Shown here one piece after another: positions 8,250-14,589 of a stretch of DNA of 64,000 bases. The notes under the pieces were generated by a model that ran no database searches, had not been told where the DNA came from, and saw nothing but the letters and a program-made list of their open reading frames with translations. Source of the DNA: Agromyces cavernae (GTDB lineage Bacteria > Actinomycetota > Actinomycetes > Actinomycetales > Microbacteriaceae); NCBI RefSeq assembly GCF_021044935.1, contig NZ_JAJNMP010000001.1:558001-622000 (forward strand). The letters run 5' to 3'. Position 1 is the stretch's first letter; each line of letters opens with the position of its first letter. The position numbers and the translations under genes were made by a program.

Positions 8250-9023
8250 TCAGCGCTTCGAGAAGGCGGCGATCCGGGCCTGCGCCTCAGGGGTGACGAA
8301 GGCGGCGGCGATCGTGCGGGCCTCGTCGTCGAGCGCCTCCTGGAATGGCCGCGCGAGCCCCGAGCGTACGAGCCGCTTGGCCTGGCCGAAGGCCGCCACC
8401 GCACCGTCGAGCCATGACCCCGCGATCGCGCGCGCGCGGGCCTCGAGCGACTCGGGTGCGACGACCTCGGCCACGAGCCCCCAGTCGAGCGCCTCGGCCG
8501 CCGACAACGTACGCGAGGTGAGCGTGAGCTCGAGTGCGCGCCGGGTGCCGACGGCCTCGGGAAGCAGCGTGCTCACCCCGCAGTCGGGCGTCAGCGCGAC
8601 ATCCGCATATCTGCTCGCGAACGTGGCGCGGTCGGACGCGACGATGATGTCGGCGACGAGCATGAATCCGAGTCCGCCTCCGGCGACCGGGCCCTGCACG
8701 GCCGCGACGATCGGCTTGGCGCTCTCGCGCAGCGTGCGGTGCCCGTCGTGGATCTGGTCGGCGAGCGATCGGATGACCCGCCCCGCGTCGGGCTCGGAAC
8801 CGGCGAGCTGCGACATCGCGAGCACATCGCCGCCGGCGCAGAAGGCGCGGCCGCCCGCATCGAGGAGCACGGCGGCGATGTCGTCGCGTTCGGCGATCTC
8901 GTGTGCATAGCGCTGCCAGAGTGCGATCGCTTCGGGATCGACGGCATTCAGCCGCGCGGGCCGATTGAAGGTGAGGTGGGCGAGCCCATCGGTCACGTCG
9001 AACAGGATCGCGTCATCGCTCAT
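8250..9023 (-). CDS. Enoyl-CoA hydratase/isomerase (crotonase) family protein
   Basis: 257 aa with the two oxyanion-hole segments of the crotonase fold: GRAFCAGGDVLAMS and VQGPVAGGGLGFML. The start MSDDAILFDV was chosen because a TAGACT element lies 8 bases upstream; an in-frame ATG 30 bases further up lacks support. The Glu positions that define true hydratases are not obvious, so hydratase, isomerase and hydrolase remain possible. It is convergent with the pyrimidine-degradation operon and not part of it. Confidence 0.82.
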   Translation of the reverse strand: MSDDAILFDVTDGLAHLTFNRPARLNAVDPEAIALWQRYAHEIAERDDIAAVLLDAGGRAFCAGGDVLAMSQLAGSEPDAGRVIRSLADQIHDGHRTLRESAKPIVAAVQGPVAGGGLGFMLVADIIVASDRATFASRYADVALTPDCGVSTLLPEAVGTRRALELTLTSRTLSAAEALDWGLVAEVVAPESLEARARAIAGSWLDGAVAAFGQAKRLVRSGLARPFQEALDDEARTIAAAFVTPEAQARIAAFSKR

Positions 9024-9031
9024 GGTGCGGG

Positions 9032-9037
9032 AGTCTA
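9032..9037 (-). promoter_or_regulatory. -10 element of the crotonase gene (leaderless type)
   Basis: TAGACT on the minus strand, 8 bases before the ATG at 9023, with no Shine-Dalgarno motif between. Transcription would begin at or next to the start codon. Confidence 0.5.
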
Positions 9038-9134
9038 GTTCGGCGCGTCGCATTCGGCGGCGTCATTGGAGATCGTCCACGAACGCGGTTCCACGAGCGC
9101 GCCCGTTCTTCGCGAGTCCGACGAAACCGCGACC

Positions 9135-10052
9135 TCACACGGCGGAGTACGCCTGCTCGAGACGCGCTGCGTGCGATACGAGCACGTCGAGCACGGTGCG
9201 GACCGCGAGTCGCTCGGCGACATCGGGTCGAACGAGTGCGACGATCTGGCGTGCGGACGCAACCCCGCGCAGCGGCTTGAGCACGATCGACTCGGGCACG
9301 GCGCCTGAGGTGAAGCGGGGCACGAAGGCGATGCCGAGACCGGCCTCGATGAACGCCTCGATGATGCGCATGTCACTGAAGCGCTGGCCGACGTTCGTGC
9401 GCCGCCCGGCCTGTTCCTCGATGGCATGCAGGATGCGCTCGAACGGGAACCCGGGGGGCACGCCGAGCCAGGTCTCATCGACGAGGTCCGCGGGGGTGAC
9501 GTATGCACGCTCGGCGAGCCGGTGGTCGGCACGCAGGCCGATGTCGAGCGGCTCGGTGAGCAACGGCACGGCTCGAAGCCCGCGGCCGCCCCACGGCAGC
9601 ACGCCCGGCATCGTGTGGGCGAGCACGATGTCGTAGTCGCTCGTGAGGTCGGCGAACTCGGCGAGTTCGGGATCGAGGTCGGTCGCGCGCAACTGGAGGC
9701 CCGCGATGGACTGCAGGTCGGTGAGCACGCCCGGGAGCAGGGCCGCGCCGATGGTCGGGAAGGTGAGCAGGGTGACCTCGCCGCTCGGGTCGTTGCGGAA
9801 CTCGTCCCACAACGCCGTCGCGCGCTCGAGCGCGATGGCGACGTCGGCCGCGCTGCGAGCGAGCGCGTGGCCGGCGCTCGTGAGCACGAGGCCGCGCCCG
9901 CTGCGTTCGGTGAGCGGCATGCCCGCCTCACGCTCGAGCACCTTGAGCTGCTGCGAGACCGCTGACGGCGTGCGCCCGGTGGCCTCGGCCACGGCGGTCA
10001 CCGAGCCCCGCTCGGCGAGTTCGCGGAGCAGATCGAGTCGGTTCACATCCAT
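9135..10052 (-). CDS. LysR-family transcriptional regulator
   Basis: 305 aa. The N-terminal winged helix-turn-helix spans about residues 1-60 (LRELAERGSVTAVAEATGRT, then SAVSQQLKVLERE), followed by the linker helix and a periplasmic-binding-protein-like effector domain. Normal length. It is divergent from the 40-aa membrane protein gene at 10189; the 136 bases between hold two inverted repeats that are candidate binding sites. The effector is unknown. Confidence 0.92.
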   Translation of the reverse strand: MDVNRLDLLRELAERGSVTAVAEATGRTPSAVSQQLKVLEREAGMPLTERSGRGLVLTSAGHALARSAADVAIALERATALWDEFRNDPSGEVTLLTFPTIGAALLPGVLTDLQSIAGLQLRATDLDPELAEFADLTSDYDIVLAHTMPGVLPWGGRGLRAVPLLTEPLDIGLRADHRLAERAYVTPADLVDETWLGVPPGFPFERILHAIEEQAGRRTNVGQRFSDMRIIEAFIEAGLGIAFVPRFTSGAVPESIVLKPLRGVASARQIVALVRPDVAERLAVRTVLDVLVSHAARLEQAYSAV

Positions 10053-10061
10053 GAAGCAATG

Positions 10062-10116
10062 CTACATCGTCATTGTAGAACTGTGAGCTTGTGCTGAAAA
10101 GTTGTCAGGTGCACAA
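10062..10116. promoter_or_regulatory. Candidate LysR operator region
   Basis: Two inverted repeats lie between the divergent lysR and small membrane protein genes: CTACA-N7-TGTAG at 10062-10078 and TTGTGC-N16-GCACAA at 10089-10116. On the minus strand the first contains TACAAT, a good -10 for lysR with TTTTCA 17 bases upstream. LysR regulators commonly bind such dyads near their own promoter. Binding is inferred. Confidence 0.5.
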
Positions 10117-10188
10117 TTGAAGCGTCGAACACGTGCAACGGCGCACCGGTCATCGATCAGCCAGCAGCGTACTTCGAAAGGATCCATC

Positions 10189-10311
10189 GTGATCAACGTC
10201 ATCCTCCTCCTCTCCGCCGTCTCGGTTCTCGGCATCATCAGTTCCTTCGTCGTCACCGCGCGCGACGGCTACCGCCGTCAGCCGCGCGAGACGTTCGCAC
10301 GCACCGTCTAA
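10189..10311 (+). CDS. 40-aa single-span membrane protein
   Basis: Starts at GTG 10189, eight bases after AAAGGA. Residues 3-24 form one hydrophobic helix (VILLLSAVSVLGIISSFVV), followed by a short tail TARDGYRRQPRETF with basic and aromatic residues. An ATG 87 bases upstream would add a charged segment with no ribosome-binding site and is less likely. It is divergent from the LysR gene and followed by two strong hairpins, so it is probably a complete one-gene transcript under LysR control. Function unknown. Confidence 0.65.
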   Translation: MINVILLLSAVSVLGIISSFVVTARDGYRRQPRETFARTV

Positions 10312-10325
10312 GGCGCCGCGAAACG

Positions 10326-10390
10326 CCCGGAGGTCCGTTCTCCGGGAGCAGGGCCGCTGCGCGGGGGAGGGACACCCCGCGGGGCGGCCC
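10326..10390 (+). terminator. Tandem hairpins downstream of the 40-aa gene
   Basis: A 7-bp perfect stem (CCCGGAG/CTCCGGG, 10326-10346) is followed by a larger one at 10351-10390 with arms GGGCCGC/GCGGCCC outside and GCGGGG/CCCCGC inside. Only a weak TT follows, as is usual for high-GC actinobacterial terminators. Confidence 0.6.
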
Positions 10391-10457
10391 TTCATCGTCC
10401 TCGGCGCACCGGTCGCGCTCCTCGCGCGTCGCTCACGACACCTGTCCCGACCCTCGA

Positions 10458-10463
10458 TAGCGT
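10458..10463 (+). promoter_or_regulatory. -10 element of the peptidase-dcu-thrE operon
   Basis: TAGCGT, about 37 bases before the ATG at 10501. A Gly/Ala-rich Shine-Dalgarno (GAGGGGGG) lies between, so unlike many neighbours this operon would have a short leader. No good -35 is visible. Confidence 0.35.
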
Positions 10464-10500
10464 GTGCCTCGACGCATCGCGACGAGGGGGGAACCGAACG

Positions 10501-11241
10501 ATGGCTCATGTGGTGGCGACGGGGGCCGGCAAGGCCATGATGGAGCGGCGGAACGACCCGACGCACGAGTACATTCTGAGGCTCACCGGCAAGGACCGCC
10601 CGCGAGTGCTGTTCGTCGGCACCGCGACCGGTGACGACTCCGCCTACATCGTGAGCTTCTACACCACGTACGACTCCGACCGGTGCGCGCCGCATCATCT
10701 CCCGCTCTTCCACCGCGCTGTCGACGACCTGACCGCATTCGTGAAGGGGTTCGACGTCATCCACGTCGGCGGCGGCAACACCGCAAACATGCTCGACGTG
10801 TGGAAGCGGCAGGGCCTCGACGAGATCATGCGGGAGATGTGGGAGGACCCCACGTCGAACGTCGTCTTCACCGGCGGCAGCGCCGGGGGCATCTGCTGGT
10901 TCGAGGGCGGCACCACCGACAGCTACGGGCCCACGCTCCAAGTGCTGCCCGAGGGTCTCGGATTCCTGCACGGCAGCTTCTGCCCGCACTACGACGCCGA
11001 GGACCAGCGCCAGCCCCTCTTCCACGCATCCCTCCTCAGCGGAGAGCTCGCCACCGGCTACGCGGTCGGCAACCTGCAGTCGCTGCACTTCGAGGGCAGT
11101 GAGTTCGTGACCGCGATCAGCCCGGTGGAGGACCCCTTGGCGCTCCGCGTCGAGCCGATCGGCGGCAGCATCGTCGAGACCCCGCTCCCGACGCAGGTGC
11201 TCGCGAGCACCGCCCCCATCACGAAGGGTCCGTCGTCGTGA
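10501..11241 (+). CDS. Peptidase E-like (family S51) Ser peptidase
   Basis: 246 aa. It has the S51 hallmarks: GGGNTANML (90-98) and the nucleophile elbow GGSAGG with Ser127, plus a His in GSFCPHYD that could be the catalytic partner. Peptidase E cleaves dipeptides with N-terminal Asp in the cytoplasm. The ATG follows GAGGGGGGAACCGAACG. Its stop overlaps the start of the Dcu-type transporter by 4 bases, so the two are likely coupled: the peptidase could release aspartate that the transporter moves. Some S51 relatives are cyanophycinases, an alternative I consider less likely from length and context. Confidence 0.82.
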   Translation: MAHVVATGAGKAMMERRNDPTHEYILRLTGKDRPRVLFVGTATGDDSAYIVSFYTTYDSDRCAPHHLPLFHRAVDDLTAFVKGFDVIHVGGGNTANMLDVWKRQGLDEIMREMWEDPTSNVVFTGGSAGGICWFEGGTTDSYGPTLQVLPEGLGFLHGSFCPHYDAEDQRQPLFHASLLSGELATGYAVGNLQSLHFEGSEFVTAISPVEDPLALRVEPIGGSIVETPLPTQVLASTAPITKGPSS

Positions 11242-12593
11242 ACGACAACGTGTGGATCCTCGTCGCGGAACTCCTCGTCGTCATCCTGGCGATCTTCATG
11301 GGCACCCGCACGAGCGGGATCGGCCTGGGTGTCTGGGGTCTCGTCGGCGTCGCGGTGCTCGTGTTCGTCTTCGGCGAGGCGCCGGGCAACGCGCCCGTCG
11401 ACGCGGTGTTCATCGTCATCACCGTGATCACCGCGGCCAGCGTCATGCAGGCTGCCGGGGGCATCGACTGGATGGTCTCCGTGGCGGCGAAGGTGATCCG
11501 GCAACGACCGAAGTCGGTCGTGTTCCTCGCGCCGGCCATGTCCTTCCTCTTCACGGTCGGCGCCGGCACGGGCAACATCTTCTATCCGTTGCTGCCCGTC
11601 ATCTACGACGTGTCGTACCAGCAGCGGATCCGGCCCGAGCGGGCGCTGTCGGTCTCGGCGGTCGCCTCGCAGGTCGGCATCCTCTGCTCGCCGGTGTCGG
11701 CGGCGACCGCGTCGATGGTCGTCCTGCTCGCGCCCGAGGGGGTCGACCTCGGCACCCTGCTGCTCATCATGTGGCCGGCATCGATCGCCGGCCTGCTCGT
11801 CGCCTCGATCATCATGGTGCGCCACGGCAAGGAGCTCGAGGACGAGCCCGAGTTCCAGCGGCGCCTCGCCGAGCACCTCGTGAAGCCGCCGGTCGAGGTG
11901 GACGCCGACAAGAAGCTGCCGCGCACGGCCGTGCTCTCGGCGTCGCTGTTCCTCGCCGGCGTCGGCGTCATCGTGCTGTTCGGCCTGTTCGAGGGAATCC
12001 GCCCGGTGATCGGCGTCGACGACGACGGTGACCCCGTGCGCGTCAGCGTCACCGTCATCATCGAGGTCGTCATGGGCGTCATCGCCGCCCTCATCTTCGT
12101 GACCTGCAAGGTGAAGGCGGCGGATGTCCCGAAGCAGTCGACGTTCCCGGCCGGCATGGTCGGGGCGATCGCGCTCTTCGGCATCGCCTGGCTCGCCAAC
12201 ACCTTCGTGGCCGCGAACAACCAGCTCATCGTCGACGGCCTCGGCGCCCTCGTCTCGGGATCCTCGGCATTCCTCGGCGCACTGCTCTTCGCGCTCGCGC
12301 TCTTCCTCGTGGCCGCGTTGACGACGAGCCAGTCGAGCGCGACGAACGCCATCGTGCCGATCGGCATCACCATCGGGCTGCCCGCGTCGCTGCTCGTGGG
12401 GCTCTGGCCGGCCGCGATGGGCATCTACACGCTGCCCGCCAACGGCAGCCAGGTGGCGACCGTGGCATTCGACCAGACCGGCACCACCAAGATGGGCAGG
12501 TTCGTCGTCGACCACTCGTTCCAGCTCCCGAACCTGGCCTACGTGTTCGTGGCGATCATCGTCGGGGTCGCGCTCTCGTTCGTGTTCGTGTGA
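11238..12593 (+). CDS. Dcu-type C4-dicarboxylate/aspartate transporter
   Basis: 451 aa, about 10-12 membrane segments. The N-terminal half matches the DcuA/DcuB family: GIGLGVWGLVGVAVL, ITVITAASVMQAAGGIDWMV, AMSFLFTVGAGTGNIFYPLLP and SAVASQVGILCSPVSAA. Dcu proteins exchange fumarate, malate, aspartate and succinate. It overlaps the peptidase gene and is followed by thrE with one base between. In an actinobacterium, aerobic aspartate handling is as plausible as anaerobic fumarate respiration; I see no fumarate reductase here. Confidence 0.88.
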   Translation: MNDNVWILVAELLVVILAIFMGTRTSGIGLGVWGLVGVAVLVFVFGEAPGNAPVDAVFIVITVITAASVMQAAGGIDWMVSVAAKVIRQRPKSVVFLAPAMSFLFTVGAGTGNIFYPLLPVIYDVSYQQRIRPERALSVSAVASQVGILCSPVSAATASMVVLLAPEGVDLGTLLLIMWPASIAGLLVASIIMVRHGKELEDEPEFQRRLAEHLVKPPVEVDADKKLPRTAVLSASLFLAGVGVIVLFGLFEGIRPVIGVDDDGDPVRVSVTVIIEVVMGVIAALIFVTCKVKAADVPKQSTFPAGMVGAIALFGIAWLANTFVAANNQLIVDGLGALVSGSSAFLGALLFALALFLVAALTTSQSSATNAIVPIGITIGLPASLLVGLWPAAMGIYTLPANGSQVATVAFDQTGTTKMGRFVVDHSFQLPNLAYVFVAIIVGVALSFVFV

Positions 12594-12594
12594 G

Positions 12595-14007
12595 ATGACC
12601 GACGCCGCCGCCGACCGGGCCGTACTCCGTCGATTCCTCCTCGGCCTCGCCGAGGGGATGAATGCGGCGGCCGAGTCGGTCGACCGCATCCGCGACACCA
12701 TGACGACGGTGTCGAAGGCGTACGGGCGCGACGACACCGACTTCGTCGTCCTGCCCACGGTCATCCTCATCGAGACCGGGTCTGGCGAGGAGGGCCGGGT
12801 CGCGATCCGGTCGGCGGTGAACGCGTCGTTCCGCTTCGACCAGATCGCGGCCCTGTACACGCTCGTCGAGCAGGCCAAGCGCGGGGCCGTCGATCCCATG
12901 CAGGGAATACACCGGCTCAACGAGATCGGTGCGATGCGACCGAGGAACGGATGGCTCGTCCGCACGTTCGGGCACGCGGTCCTCACCACGGGGCTGGCGC
13001 TCCTGCTCGCCCCGACCTGGCAGGGGGCGCTCGTCGCATTCGGCCTCGGCGCCGTCATCGGCGCGTTGAAACTCGTGCGCTCGCCGACGCTGCAGCTCGT
13101 GTTCCCCGTCTTCGCAGCGTTCGTCTGCGCGATCTCGGTCTTCCTCCTCGCACCGTATGTCGAGATCGGCGACCCGATCCGGCTGCTCATCGCCCCGCTC
13201 GCGACCTTCCTCCCGGGCGGGGTGCTGACGACGGCGACCGTCGAGCTCGCCGCCGGCCAGATGCTCGCCGGAGCGTCCCGGCTCGTCTTCGGGCTCGTGC
13301 AGCTCGCCCTGCTCGCGTTCGGCATCCTCGCCGCCGGCAGCGTGGTCGGGGTCGAGAGCTCGTCGTACGTGCCGCTCGAGGCGCCCGGCTCCCTGCCGTG
13401 GTGGGTTCCGCTCGTGGGCGTGCTGTTGTTCGCGGCGGGCAACTACCTGCACTTCTCGGCGCCGCCGTCGACCTTCGGGTGGGTGCTCCTCGCACTCGTG
13501 GTGGCCTACGCGGGACAGCTGCTCGGCACGGTGCTCATCGCACCGTCGGTGAGCGGTTTCATCGGCGCGCTGGCGATGACGCCCGTGGTGCTGTGGATCG
13601 CGACGCTGCGGCGGGGCGCGCCGTCGCAGCTCACGTTCCTCCCCGCGTTCTGGCTCCTCGTTCCCGGAGCGGCCGGCCTGGTCGGTCTCACCGAGGCCGT
13701 GGGCACGACCGCCGGACTCGAGGACTTCGCCGAGGCGCTCGTCACGGTGATGTCGATCGCGCTCGGCGTGCTCATCGGCACCGCGCTCTACCGTGCGGTG
13801 CACCACGGGGCCGAGGAGCTCGCGCAGTTCCACGTCGAGGTCCCCGCGGCGCTCGTCGAGGAGCATGAACCGCCGTTCTGGGCGCGGCTCGTGCCGGGCA
13901 CGCCCAGGTCGTTCTGGGCGCGTCGAAGCACCCGGCGTGCGGATGCCGCAGGCCGGACGGGCGGCGCAAGCACATCCGGACCTTCTTCTCAGGCGGGGGA
14001 GTCGTAG
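12595..14007 (+). CDS. Threonine/serine exporter family protein (ThrE-like)
   Basis: 470 aa fusion of the two ThrE halves. Residues 1-125 are the soluble domain (GMNAAAESVDRIRDTM, then VNASFRFDQIAALYTLVEQA and GIHRLNEIG), followed by about ten transmembrane segments; the block LIAPLATFLPGGVLTTATVELAAGQM is typical. The C-terminal 60 residues are soluble and charged. It starts one base after the dcu stop. Its TAG stop codon forms the first three bases of the pyrE -10 element. Likely exports Thr, Ser or related amino acids. Confidence 0.9.
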   Translation: MTDAAADRAVLRRFLLGLAEGMNAAAESVDRIRDTMTTVSKAYGRDDTDFVVLPTVILIETGSGEEGRVAIRSAVNASFRFDQIAALYTLVEQAKRGAVDPMQGIHRLNEIGAMRPRNGWLVRTFGHAVLTTGLALLLAPTWQGALVAFGLGAVIGALKLVRSPTLQLVFPVFAAFVCAISVFLLAPYVEIGDPIRLLIAPLATFLPGGVLTTATVELAAGQMLAGASRLVFGLVQLALLAFGILAAGSVVGVESSSYVPLEAPGSLPWWVPLVGVLLFAAGNYLHFSAPPSTFGWVLLALVVAYAGQLLGTVLIAPSVSGFIGALAMTPVVLWIATLRRGAPSQLTFLPAFWLLVPGAAGLVGLTEAVGTTAGLEDFAEALVTVMSIALGVLIGTALYRAVHHGAEELAQFHVEVPAALVEEHEPPFWARLVPGTPRSFWARRSTRRADAAGRTGGASTSGPSSQAGES

Positions 14008-14010
14008 AGT
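14005..14010 (+). promoter_or_regulatory. -10 element of pyrE (leaderless type)
   Basis: TAGAGT, 6 bases before the GTG start of pyrE; its first three bases are the thrE stop codon. No Shine-Dalgarno motif lies between. Confidence 0.55.
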
Positions 14011-14016
14011 ATTCGG

Positions 14017-14589
14017 GTGACCCCCGCGCCCCAGGACCGCAGCGCCGACGCACGTCGGCAGCTCATCGACTTCATCTCGGCCGACGCCGTGTTCCACGGT
14101 GACTTCACCCTGACCAGCGGCAAGAAGGCCACCTACTACGTCGACCTGCGCAAGGTCAGCCTCGACCACCGGGTCGCGCCGCTGATCGGCTTGGTCATGA
14201 TCGACCTCATCGCCGACGTGCCAGATGTCGTCGCCGTCGGCGGGATGACGATGGGCGCCGACCCGATCGCCGCGGCGATCCTGCACCAGGGTGCGGCGCG
14301 GGGGCTGGCGTACGACGCGTTCGTGGTGCGCAAGGAGCCGAAGGACCACGGCCGCGGCAAGCAGGTCGAGGGCCCCGACCTCGCGGGCAAGCGCGTGATC
14401 GTGCTCGAAGACACCTCGACCACGGGTGGTTCGCCCCTCAAGGCGATCGAAGCGCTGCGCAAGATCGGCGCCGAGGTCGCAGCGGTCGCCGTCGTGGTCG
14501 ACCGGGCGACCGGTGCGCGTGAGGTGATCGAGGCCGAGGGCGTGCCCTACCTGTACGCGATCGGTCTCGAAGACCTGGGGTTGACCTGA
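14017..14589 (+). CDS. pyrE: Orotate phosphoribosyltransferase
   Basis: 190 aa. The PRPP-binding loop is clear as VIVLEDTSTTGGSPL; the substrate-side segment FTLTSGKKATYYVDLRK and the GGMTMGADPIAAAI block are typical of OPRT. It converts orotate and PRPP to OMP in UMP synthesis. Start is GTG; a TAGAGT element 6 bases upstream suggests a leaderless transcript. The stop overlaps the ATG of the next gene, starting an operon with the septum-formation protein, ribokinase and nucleoside hydrolase, so three of the four genes deal with pyrimidine or nucleoside metabolism. Confidence 0.95.
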   Translation: MTPAPQDRSADARRQLIDFISADAVFHGDFTLTSGKKATYYVDLRKVSLDHRVAPLIGLVMIDLIADVPDVVAVGGMTMGADPIAAAILHQGAARGLAYDAFVVRKEPKDHGRGKQVEGPDLAGKRVIVLEDTSTTGGSPLKAIEALRKIGAEVAAVAVVVDRATGAREVIEAEGVPYLYAIGLEDLGLT

